Source of the DNA: Paractinoplanes toevensis
Lineage (GTDB): Bacteria; Actinomycetota; Actinomycetes; Mycobacteriales; Micromonosporaceae
NCBI RefSeq assembly: GCF_018332695.1
Contig: NZ_BOQN01000019.1
Location: 42,085 to 106,084, forward strand
Direction of reading: 5' to 3'
Length of the DNA: 64,000 nucleotides
Made by a program: the position numbers and the translations under genes. Position 1 is the first letter of the stretch; each line of letters begins with the position of its first letter. Under the pieces are notes generated by a model. It did no database searches and had not been told where the DNA came from. It was given only the letters and a program-made list of their open reading frames with translations. Below are positions 51,289 through 59,096 of the stretch, piece after piece.

Positions 51289-52874
51289 GCCGGGGAATCA
51301 CGCCGGGTGAGCTGCGGGCCGCGCTCACCGACGGCGGCGAGATCGCCGTCGTGGACACCCGCGAGGGCGACGCGTACGCCGAGGGGCACATCTCGGTCGC
51401 CGTGCCCGTCCCGGACAGCTCGCTCGAGCTGGAGATCGGCACCCGGGTGCCGCGCCGGAGCACCCGGGTCGTGATCGTCGGCGACGGCGCCGACCGGCTC
51501 GCCGCGCTCGGCTACACCGATGTGCGGGTGCTCGACGGCGGCGTGCGGGCCTGGGCCGACGCCGGCTTCGAGCTGATCACCGGGCTCAACTCGCTCAGCA
51601 AGGCCCTCGGCGAGTTCGTCGAACGCCGCTACCAGACCCCGCGGATCACGGTCGAGGAGCTGAAGCGAAAGCAGGACGCGGGCGAGGACCTGATCGTGCT
51701 GGACACCCGCCCGCTGCCCGAATACCGGCACATCGCCATCCCGGGCGGCCGGCCCGCCCCCGGCGCCGAGCTGCTCTACCGGGTCTTCGACCAGATCCCG
51801 TCGCCGGCCACCCAGATCGTGGTCAACTGCGCCGGCCGCACCCGGGCCATCATCGGTGCGCAGGCGCTGATCAACGCCGGCGTCCCGAATCCGGTGGTCT
51901 CGCTGGAGAACGGCACCTCGGCGTGGCTGTTCGCCGGCTTCGAACCGGTGGCGGGGGCGGCCGAACTGCTGGACGCGCCCTCCCCCGACGCCCTGGACCG
52001 TTCCGGGCAGGCCGCCGGCCGGATCCGGGAGCGCTTCGGCATCGCCGTCCTCGGCGAACTGCCCCCGGACGACCCGGCGCGGACGACCTATCTCTTCGAC
52101 ATCCGCACCCCCGACGAGTACGCCGCGGGACACCTGCCCGGTTCCGTGTCGGCGCCGGGCGGTCAGCTCGTCCAGGCGACCGACCTCTACATCGGCGTCC
52201 GCCCGGCCCGGATCATCCTGGTGGACACGCCGGACCTGGTGCGCTCCTCGATCACCGCGTCCTGGCTGCGCCAACTCGGCCTGGACTCGGTGGCCGTCCA
52301 CCCGGCTCCGGCCTCGGCCCGAACGGCCGGCGAGGAGAGCGCCGAGCCGGTCGGCGGCAAGGTGGCCGCCGCCGAGGACAGCGCCGAGCCCGGGGCCGGC
52401 GTTCTGACCGTCGCCGAGCTGAGCGCGAAGCTCGCCGCCGGCGAACCGGTCACCGTTGTCGACCTGCAGCCGCCGGCCGCCTACTTCGAGACCCGCCACC
52501 ACATTCCGGGTTCACTCGTCACGCGACGGTCGACGCTGTTGCGCGACCCCGGTCTGCTCTCCGACGCCGTACGCGAAGGGTCGGTGGTCCTGGTTTCGGC
52601 CGACGGCCGGCTCGCCCGCCTCGCGGCGAGCGAGATCCCGGGCGCACTCGCGCTGGCCGGCGGGGTCGCCGCCTGGTCGGCGGCCGGGCTGTCGACCGCG
52701 ACGGGTACGGATCAGAAGCCGCTCACCGACACCGACGCCCTGCCGCCGACGCCCGATCTCGACGCCCGCAAGGCCGCGTTCGCCGAGTACGTGGCCTGGG
52801 GCGATCGCATCATCGACCAGCTCGACCGGGACGGTCTGGTGTCGTTCCGCCAATTCGAGGAGGTGCCCGCATGA
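51285..52874 (+). CDS. Second four-domain rhodanese protein with a single cysteine
   Basis: 529 aa from the ATG at 51285, paralogous to 43625-45178. Domain 2 has IVVNCAGRTRAIIG with Cys182, again the only cysteine in the protein; domains 1, 3 and 4 (VVIVGDGADR, IILVDTPDLV, VVLVSADGRL) are inactive versions. A low-complexity insert (about 345-372) with ESAEP/DSAEP repeats separates domains 3 and 4. It shares the YVAWGD/SWEL...VSFRQFEE-type tail with its paralogue (FRSFAEDRP). Overlaps the next ATG. Confidence 0.9.
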   Translation: MSRGITPGELRAALTDGGEIAVVDTREGDAYAEGHISVAVPVPDSSLELEIGTRVPRRSTRVVIVGDGADRLAALGYTDVRVLDGGVRAWADAGFELITGLNSLSKALGEFVERRYQTPRITVEELKRKQDAGEDLIVLDTRPLPEYRHIAIPGGRPAPGAELLYRVFDQIPSPATQIVVNCAGRTRAIIGAQALINAGVPNPVVSLENGTSAWLFAGFEPVAGAAELLDAPSPDALDRSGQAAGRIRERFGIAVLGELPPDDPARTTYLFDIRTPDEYAAGHLPGSVSAPGGQLVQATDLYIGVRPARIILVDTPDLVRSSITASWLRQLGLDSVAVHPAPASARTAGEESAEPVGGKVAAAEDSAEPGAGVLTVAELSAKLAAGEPVTVVDLQPPAAYFETRHHIPGSLVTRRSTLLRDPGLLSDAVREGSVVLVSADGRLARLAASEIPGALALAGGVAAWSAAGLSTATGTDQKPLTDTDALPPTPDLDARKAAFAEYVAWGDRIIDQLDRDGLVSFRQFEEVPA

Positions 52875-54049
52875 CCGGCACACTGATCGACCTACGGCAT
52901 CTGATCGCCGAGGTCGGCGCCGGGGTGGTCGAGCGCGACCAGGAGTCGCGGCCGCCGTTCGCCGAGTTCGAACTGCTCAAGCGGGCCCGGATCGGCGCGC
53001 TGCGGCTGCCGGTCGAGGACGGGGGTGGCGGCGCCTCGCTGACCGACCTGTTCGCCAGCGTGATCGACCTGGCCGAGGCCGACCCGAACGTCGCGCACAG
53101 CCTGCGCAACCACTACCAGTTCGTGGAGACGCTGCTGCGCCGGCCGCGCACCGAGGACGAACGCTGGCTGTCCCTGGTGCGCGAAGGCCGGCTGTTCGGG
53201 CTGGCCGCCACCGAGCTGAGCCGCAAGAAGGCCGGGCTGCGCGAGCCGGGCTTCGAGACCGTGGTGACCGCGACCGGCGACGGGTTGCGGCTGAGCGGGA
53301 CGAAGTTCTACAGCACCGGCAACCTCTACGCCGACCTGCTGGTGGTGGCCGCGCAGGGTCCGGACGGCGAACCGGCCCGGATCATCGTGCCGGTCGACCG
53401 GCCCGGTGTGGTGGTGGAACGGGACTGGGACGGCATCGGCCAGCGGTTCACCGGCAGCGGCACCACCCGCTTCGAGAACACGCCGGTCCACGCCGACGAC
53501 TTCGTCAAGCCCGGCACCTGGTACGGCGACGTGCCCTACCTCGCCACCTTCCCGCAGCTCTACCTGACCGCGATCATCGCGGGCATCCTGCGGCGGGTGG
53601 CCACCGACGCCACCGAGCTGGTGCGCGCCAAGCAGCGCACGTTCTATCACGCGGCCGCCGACCAGCCGGTCGACGACCCGATCCTGCAGCAGACCGTCGG
53701 CTATCTGGCCAGCCAGGCGTTCGTGGCCGAGGCGGCCGTGCTCGCGGCCGCGGCGGCGCTGCAGCAGGCCACCGAGTCGCGAGGCGGGCCGGACGAGGCT
53801 TCTCTTGCTCTGCGGGCCTCGCTGCGGGCGGCCAAGGCCAAAGTGGTCGTCGACGAGCAGGCGCTGCGGGCCGCGTCCGAACTGTTCGACGTGGGCGGTG
53901 GCACCGCTGTCCGGCAGATCAACCACCTGGACCGGCACTGGCGCAACATCCGCACGCTGGCCTCGCACAACCCGCGAACCTACAAGGCCAAGGCGATCGG
54001 AGCGTACGAGATCAGCGGTACACCCCTACCAAATGGTGGTTTCTTCTAA
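52871..54049 (+). CDS. Acyl-CoA dehydrogenase-fold flavoprotein, DszC/SfnB-like
   Basis: 392 aa. N-terminal helical part with ALRLPVEDGGGGASLTDLF, beta middle LAATELSRKK...LRLSGTKFYSTGNLYADLLV, and C-terminal helices with LFDVGGGTAVRQINHLDRHW, then RNIRTLASHNPRTYKAKAIG. The catalytic Glu of true acyl-CoA dehydrogenases is not evident; the ending GTPLPNGGFF is usual for the DszC/SfnB monooxygenase group. It probably needs reduced flavin. Last gene of the operon; ATGA overlap with the rhodanese gene. Confidence 0.9.
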   Translation: MTGTLIDLRHLIAEVGAGVVERDQESRPPFAEFELLKRARIGALRLPVEDGGGGASLTDLFASVIDLAEADPNVAHSLRNHYQFVETLLRRPRTEDERWLSLVREGRLFGLAATELSRKKAGLREPGFETVVTATGDGLRLSGTKFYSTGNLYADLLVVAAQGPDGEPARIIVPVDRPGVVVERDWDGIGQRFTGSGTTRFENTPVHADDFVKPGTWYGDVPYLATFPQLYLTAIIAGILRRVATDATELVRAKQRTFYHAAADQPVDDPILQQTVGYLASQAFVAEAAVLAAAAALQQATESRGGPDEASLALRASLRAAKAKVVVDEQALRAASELFDVGGGTAVRQINHLDRHWRNIRTLASHNPRTYKAKAIGAYEISGTPLPNGGFF

Positions 54050-54139
54050 AACTGCCCGAATGTTCCTTTTTGACCCCTAATGTTGATCATGTGACACGCA
54101 ACCTGTCGGCCCGGCGCTGGCACCTCCTGCTCCGGGCCG

Positions 54140-54532
54140 GTGCATCCGTCGTCGTCCTTCCTGGCGACCGGTGCGGTCGAGGGCGCGTCGCCGTTCTTCG
54201 TCGGCGTCGAACCGACCAGCTGGGAATCGAGCGGGACCACGCACCAACCGCTGCAGGACATGAAGGCGGCCATGCCGGCCATGACCACCGGCCTCAGCAC
54301 CGCCGAGAAGCTGGTCCTCGCGGCGATCAAGCGGTGGGTGGCGAACGCCGACGACGCCACGGCCACGTCGCTGATGAGCACCTACGAGTCCGACTACGTA
54401 CGCATCGACGGTCCCAGCGTGTGGGTGGAGTTCGTCTGCCAGAACGGTGTCGTCCTGCAGAACCAGATCCACTACCACACGGTGTACCGCGACCACACCC
54501 GCGACAACGGCGGTGAGTTCACCTTCTCATGA
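54140..54532 (+). CDS. Hypothetical protein, possibly exported, possibly 5'-frameshifted
   Basis: 130 aa from a GTG at 54140. Conserved-looking core: STAEKLVLAAIKRWVANADD, then VWVEFVCQNGVVLQNQIHYH. In another frame just upstream, a GTG at 54091 starts TRNLSARRWHLLLRAGASVV, which looks like a signal peptide; a shift near 54140-54160 would join the two. Its stop overlaps the next ATG (ATGA at 54529). No family recognised. Confidence 0.5.
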   Translation: MHPSSSFLATGAVEGASPFFVGVEPTSWESSGTTHQPLQDMKAAMPAMTTGLSTAEKLVLAAIKRWVANADDATATSLMSTYESDYVRIDGPSVWVEFVCQNGVVLQNQIHYHTVYRDHTRDNGGEFTFS

Positions 54533-55156
54533 TCCGCCCGTTGGTCGTGGCGGCGGCCGGGCTGCTGGCAGCGTTGCTGCCGGCGGCACCGGCCGTCGCG
54601 CATCCCATGCCCCACACGGTCGTCACGCTCGACGTGCACGACCGGTCGATCACCGCCTCACTCCAGCTGCCGGCCGAGGACTTCACCCTGGCCGGCGGCG
54701 CCGATCCGGCCTCACCCACCGCCGTACGCGCCTATCTGCTCGCGCATTTTCCGTCCGCGCACCCTGACCGGTACGCCGTGGCGGTTCGAGATCGGCTCGG
54801 TGTCGCTGGCCGGCGCCGAGCAGACCGGCACCGGCCCGTACCGTGAACTGATCGTCGCGGCCTCGCTGACGCCGCCGCCCGGCGGCAACGTCCGGCACTT
54901 CCGACTCGGGTACGACGCCGTGGTGCACCAGGTCGTCACCCACACCGTGCTGGTGTCCGCACGGGACGACGGCACCGAGACCCAGGTCGGAGTGATCGGG
55001 ATCGAGCGCCGTTCGATGTCAGTCCCCGATCTGACCGTCGACCTCGGCCCTCGGTCCGCCGATTTCTTCCGGCCGGCCGGGGTGGCCGTCCTGCTGGCCG
55101 CCGGCCTGGCGAGCGCGATCGGGCTGAGAAGGAGGAACAGCCGGGCAATCGGTTGA
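54529..55156 (+). pseudogene. HupE/UreJ-like gene remnant, frameshifted and 3'-truncated
   Basis: The first frame gives a signal peptide and AHPMPHTVVTLDVHDRSITA, then QLPAEDFTLAGGADPA, as in the outer N-terminal part of HupE/UreJ_2-like membrane proteins. Near 54750-54760 the homology moves by one frame to GTPWRFEIGSVSLAGAEQTG, then YDAVVHQVVTHTVLVSA. The multi-helix HupE core that should follow is missing; only one terminal helix (AVLLAAGLASAIGL) remains. It cannot be a working transporter. Confidence 0.65.
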
Positions 55157-55211
55157 CCGCCGTCGATCCCTCCTGTTTGGATCTGTGCATACCCGATCGC
55201 GGAGGCGTGCG

Positions 55212-58136
55212 ATGGCGTTTGCTCAGGTGGGAATTCTTGCGATTACTGCGGTGATGGCGGCCGTTCCGGTCTACCCCCCGGTCGGCCCCACCACGGCGAT
55301 CCTGGACCACGCCGCCCTGCTCGGGTCGGTGCCCGAACCGGAGTGGTACGAGGCCAACATCCCGTTCGTCGACGTGCCCGACACCACCATCCGGGACACG
55401 TACTACTACCGGTGGCGCACCTTCAAGGAGGCGCTCAAGTACACCGGACCTCAGGACGGGTGGATCGTCTCGGAGTTCCTCGGACCGGTGGGCTATTCGG
55501 CGCCGTCCGGTGGCATCGACGCCGCGGCCGGTCACCACCTCTACGAGGGCCGCTGGCTGCGCGACCGCCGCTACCTCGACGACTACCTCGACTACTGGCT
55601 CACCGGTTCGGGTGCCGGGCCGAAGCCGGCCACCGACGCGCTGAACGACAACGCCACCGACTGGGCCCACCAGTACTCGTTCTGGGCCGTCGACGCCGCG
55701 GTGGCCCGCGCCTCGGTGACCGGGGACTGGCGCTTCCTGACCGACCGCCTGCCGGCCCTGTCCCGGCAGTACGAGGGGTGGAAGGCCACCAACTTCGACA
55801 CCGCCCGCGGCCTGTACTGGCAGACGCCGGTCTGGGACGCGATGGAGTTCACCGCCGGTTCGTACCAGAGCGACGACCCCTACCACGGCGGCGACGGCTT
55901 CCGCCCCACCATCAACGCCTACCAGTACGGCGATGCCCGCGCCCTGGCCCTGCTGTCCCGCCGGGCCGGCGACAACGCGGCCGCCACCCGATACGACACC
56001 GAGGCCGCACAGCTGCAGAAGGCCTCGGAAACCGTTCTGTGGGACCGGTCGGCATCGTTCTACAAGCATGTGACCAAAGAGGGCCAGCGCATCGCCGACC
56101 GCGAGCTCATCGGCTACCTCCCGTGGTATTTCCACATGGCACCGGCGCAGAACTCGGCCGCCTGGGCGCAACTGAAAGACCCGCAGGGTTTTGCCGCGGC
56201 CTACGGCCCGACGACCACCGAGCGGCGCAGTCCGTGGTTCATGCACGACGCCCTGGCCGGCTGCTGCCGGTGGGACGGCCCGAGCTGGCCGTTCGCCACC
56301 AGCCAGACCCTCACGGCACTGGCCAACCAGCTCCTCGACTACCCGGCGCAGTCCACCATCGGCGTCGGCGACTACGTCACCCTGCTGCACAACTACGCCG
56401 CGACGCAGCGCAAGAACGGCGTGCCGTACGTCGCCGAGGCGCACCACCCCGACGAGGACCGCTGGATCTACGACGGCGCCGGCCACAGCGAGGACTACAA
56501 CCACTCCACCTACACCGACCTGGTCCTGTCCGGCCTGCTCGGCATCCGCCCGCAGCCGGACGACACGGTCCGGATCGCCCCGCTGGTGCCCGCGAGCTGG
56601 TCGCACTTCGCCGTGGAGAACGTGGCCTACCACGGCCACAACCTCTCGGTGGTGTGGGACCGCGACGGCACCACGTACGGCCGGGGCGCCGGCCTGCGGG
56701 TGTGGATCGACGGCGTACAGCGGTTGCAGCGCGCGACGCTGGGCGACGTGACCCTGGCCGTCCCCGCCGCGGTCGTTCCCGCACAGCCCGAGGTGATCGA
56801 CGACGCCGCGAACGTCAGCGAGACCGGCTACCCGGCCGCGAACGCCTCCTACACCTGGCACGGCGACACCGCCACCAACGCCATTGACGGCCAGGACTTC
56901 CACCTGGACATCCCGTCCACCCGGTGGACCACCTACGGCTCCCCGAACCGCACCGACTGGCTGGCCGTGGACCTGGGCGCCGCGACCGTGGTGGACGACG
57001 TACGCCTCGACTTCTACGACGACGGCGGCGGAGTGCGCGTCCCCGATTCCTACGCCCTGCAGTACCAGGACACGGCCGGCACCTGGCGCGACATACCCGG
57101 CCAGACCCGCACCCCCACCGCCCCCGCCGCCCGCCGCATCAACCGCATCCTGATCAGCCCACCGATAACCACGGACCGCCTGCGAGTCGTGGCGTCCCGC
57201 ACCGACGGTGGCGCCACCGGCCTGACCGCCCTGCAACTGATCCGCCGGCCCGACCCGGGGGTGTCGGTCGCCTTCACCGAGTCCTCGCTGCCGATCGACG
57301 CCGGACGAACGGTCACCGTCCACACCCGGGTGACGGCCCCGGTCGCGGCGGACGTCCGGACCAGCCTCGAGCTGCCGCGCGGCTGGACGGCCCGCGCCGT
57401 GGCCACCCGGCGGTTCGGCCCGGCCGCCACGACCACCTGGCAGGTCACCGTGCCGGCCGGCGCCGACCCCGCGGCCGGCCTGCCGATCCGCGCGATCACC
57501 CGGTCGAGCACCGGCGTCAACAGCGCCCTGTTGCCGACCCGCTACCAGTTCGACCCGGCCGACTACCCGACGATCGCCTGGGACGACGACTTCACCACCG
57601 ACCGCCTGGCCGCCTACCGCGTCGACCACCCGGCGGCCGAGCCGTCACCCCGCCTGACCGCCGGCACCGGCCTGCTGACGGCCGCCGCCGACGCCCGGGC
57701 GTTCGCCGTCCTGGCCGCACCCGTCACCGCCGCACCCGCCGGCACCGCGATCATCGTCGAGCCGTCCCGGTTCGCCGGTTCGTCGCCTGAGGACAGCCTC
57801 TTCCTGGGCCTCTCCGCCGGCGACAGCAGCAACGCCCTGGCCTGGTACAACAACCACTTCGCCAGCTCCGGCGCCGACGTGCGGGTGAACGGAACCGCCT
57901 ACCCCGACGCGACCGGCGGCTGCTGCGCCGCGGTCCGCTGGACCCCGGGCGACCGCTTCGCGGTAGTGTCCCGAGCCGGCAAGCTGACCACCTGGCTGGA
58001 ACACGACGCCCAGTGGACCCTGATCCACACCGCCCCGACCGGCACCGTGGTCCCCGCCGGCTGGTCCCCCGCAGTCGGCCTACGCCTGGACGCCGGCTCC
58101 ATAGCCCTGGACCGAGTGACGGTCCGCACCCGCTGA
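55212..58136 (+). CDS. Secreted MGH1-like glycoside hydrolase with discoidin (F5/8C) domain
   Basis: 974 aa. I choose the ATG at 55212, 7 nt after GGAGG, over the GTG at 55185. A signal peptide is at about 1-25. Residues about 40-480 form an (alpha/alpha)6 barrel of the GH63/MGH1 group (PVWDAMEFTAGSYQSDDPYH, WDGPSWPFATSQTL, YNHSTYTDLVLSGLLG). A discoidin-like carbohydrate-binding domain (about 555-700; RWTTYGSPNRTDWLAVDLGA) and NEW3-like plus jelly-roll C-terminal parts follow. The target glycan is unknown. Confidence 0.88.
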   Translation: MAFAQVGILAITAVMAAVPVYPPVGPTTAILDHAALLGSVPEPEWYEANIPFVDVPDTTIRDTYYYRWRTFKEALKYTGPQDGWIVSEFLGPVGYSAPSGGIDAAAGHHLYEGRWLRDRRYLDDYLDYWLTGSGAGPKPATDALNDNATDWAHQYSFWAVDAAVARASVTGDWRFLTDRLPALSRQYEGWKATNFDTARGLYWQTPVWDAMEFTAGSYQSDDPYHGGDGFRPTINAYQYGDARALALLSRRAGDNAAATRYDTEAAQLQKASETVLWDRSASFYKHVTKEGQRIADRELIGYLPWYFHMAPAQNSAAWAQLKDPQGFAAAYGPTTTERRSPWFMHDALAGCCRWDGPSWPFATSQTLTALANQLLDYPAQSTIGVGDYVTLLHNYAATQRKNGVPYVAEAHHPDEDRWIYDGAGHSEDYNHSTYTDLVLSGLLGIRPQPDDTVRIAPLVPASWSHFAVENVAYHGHNLSVVWDRDGTTYGRGAGLRVWIDGVQRLQRATLGDVTLAVPAAVVPAQPEVIDDAANVSETGYPAANASYTWHGDTATNAIDGQDFHLDIPSTRWTTYGSPNRTDWLAVDLGAATVVDDVRLDFYDDGGGVRVPDSYALQYQDTAGTWRDIPGQTRTPTAPAARRINRILISPPITTDRLRVVASRTDGGATGLTALQLIRRPDPGVSVAFTESSLPIDAGRTVTVHTRVTAPVAADVRTSLELPRGWTARAVATRRFGPAATTTWQVTVPAGADPAAGLPIRAITRSSTGVNSALLPTRYQFDPADYPTIAWDDDFTTDRLAAYRVDHPAAEPSPRLTAGTGLLTAAADARAFAVLAAPVTAAPAGTAIIVEPSRFAGSSPEDSLFLGLSAGDSSNALAWYNNHFASSGADVRVNGTAYPDATGGCCAAVRWTPGDRFAVVSRAGKLTTWLEHDAQWTLIHTAPTGTVVPAGWSPAVGLRLDAGSIALDRVTVRTR

Positions 58137-58138
58137 CC
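58069..58138 (+). repeat. 3' end of the hydrolase gene, source of a degenerate duplicate
   Basis: This end segment, finishing GTCCGCACCCGCTGACC, recurs in degenerate form at 58623-58692. Confidence 0.6.
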
Positions 58139-58152
58139 GGCATCATGATCGG

Positions 58153-58497
58153 GTGGCCGGAACGGAGACGCAGTTCTACGACTATGAGCCCGACCCGTTG
58201 ACCTGGCTCCAGGCCTGGTACGCCACCCAGTGTGACGGCGACTGGGAGCACGAGTACGGCGTGTCGATCGAGACGCTCGACAACCCCGGGTGGTTCCTCA
58301 AGCTGGACCTGCGGGAAACCCCGATGGACGGCTTGGCGTTCCCCGCCCACGAGGTTCGCCGTAGCCAGAACGACTGGCTCATCGCTCGCGTCGTCGATCA
58401 CCGGTTCGAAGCTTCCTGCGGCCCGCTCAACCTCGGTGAAGCCCTCCACCAGTTCCGGCTTTGGGTGACCGGCCGGCACCGGGACGAAGCCCGGTGA
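58153..58497 (+). CDS. Imm53-family immunity protein
   Basis: 114 aa from a GTG, 16 bp after the hydrolase stop. WLQAWYATQCDGDWEHEYGV, then SIETLDNPGWFLKLDLRET is the Imm53 signature of polymorphic-toxin systems. Imm53 proteins protect the producer against a cognate toxin domain. No toxin gene with a recognisable toxin domain is adjacent, so it appears to be an orphan immunity gene. Confidence 0.85.
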   Translation: MAGTETQFYDYEPDPLTWLQAWYATQCDGDWEHEYGVSIETLDNPGWFLKLDLRETPMDGLAFPAHEVRRSQNDWLIARVVDHRFEASCGPLNLGEALHQFRLWVTGRHRDEAR

Positions 58498-58499
58498 AC

Positions 58500-58620
58500 T
58501 ACCTCCGGGTCGTAGCGGTGCGCTGGGTCGACGATGATCACCCAGGCTGGGCACTTCGATATCGAAGATCAGCACGGTCGTGACGTCTTCCGCATTCCTG
58601 CGGAGGATGTCACCGGGTGA
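58500..58620 (+). pseudogene. Fragment of a small unknown protein, frameshifted
   Basis: One frame reads LRVVAVRWVDDDHPGW, and another continues GHFDIEDQHGRDVFRIPAED to a stop at 58618-58620. RWVDDDHPGW followed by an acidic beta stretch looks like a short actinobacterial protein split by a frameshift. Evidence is limited to these motifs. Confidence 0.35.
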
Positions 58621-58622
58621 CG

Positions 58623-58692
58623 CCCCCCTCGGCCTACGTCTGGCGCGGGTTCCTCGGCCCTCGACCGAGTGACGGGTCCGCACCCGCTGACC
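58623..58692 (+). repeat. Degenerate second copy of the hydrolase 3' end
   Basis: CTCGGCCTACGTCTGG... to GAGTGACGGGTCCGCACCCG and CTGACC resemble 58069-58138 with substitutions and small indels that destroy the frame. It marks a duplication of about 555 bp spacing that includes the immunity gene position. Confidence 0.55.
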
Positions 58693-59096
58693 GTCAGGCA
58701 GTGGCCGCGATCTTGAGGGTCTGCTGCTCGGTCTGAACAGGAAGTCGACATGAGTGGGGTTCTGGGCGCTCCGGGCGTGGCGATATGCCTGGTATCGGAG
58801 GTTGACGTGGGCCTTGGCCCAGCCGGTGGACGCGGCTTCCAGCAGGTGGAAGCCGGCGGGACTGGCGTGCTCAGAGGACGGGGCTCGGCCGGCGAAGGCG
58901 GCCTTCCAGGGTGCGCCGGTCGTAAGGGATGCGCGGCGGCCGGAGGACGCCCTGTGCTACATCGGCCAGGTCATCGCCGACCTGGAAGGGTGCTGACGAC
59001 TGGGCCGCCGGATCGCTTCGGCGGCCCGAGTCGTGCAGGTCGGTCGCGACTGTGTCACGACCGCCGGCGAGGGTCCGGTCGGCCAGGCCGTTGGTA
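58693..59096 (+). other. Stretch with only a weak possible small gene
   Basis: A GTG at 58754 opens an 80-codon frame (RAWRYAWYRRLTWALAQPVD to CYIGQVIADLEGC) with partly protein-like composition and a good stop at 58996, but no known family and no clear ribosome site. It may be another remnant. Nothing else is visible here. Confidence 0.3.

Noticed and set aside
54936..57629. 897-codon open frame on the minus strand
   Set aside because: Antisense to the well-supported glycoside hydrolase; low-complexity Gly/Val/Arg composition.
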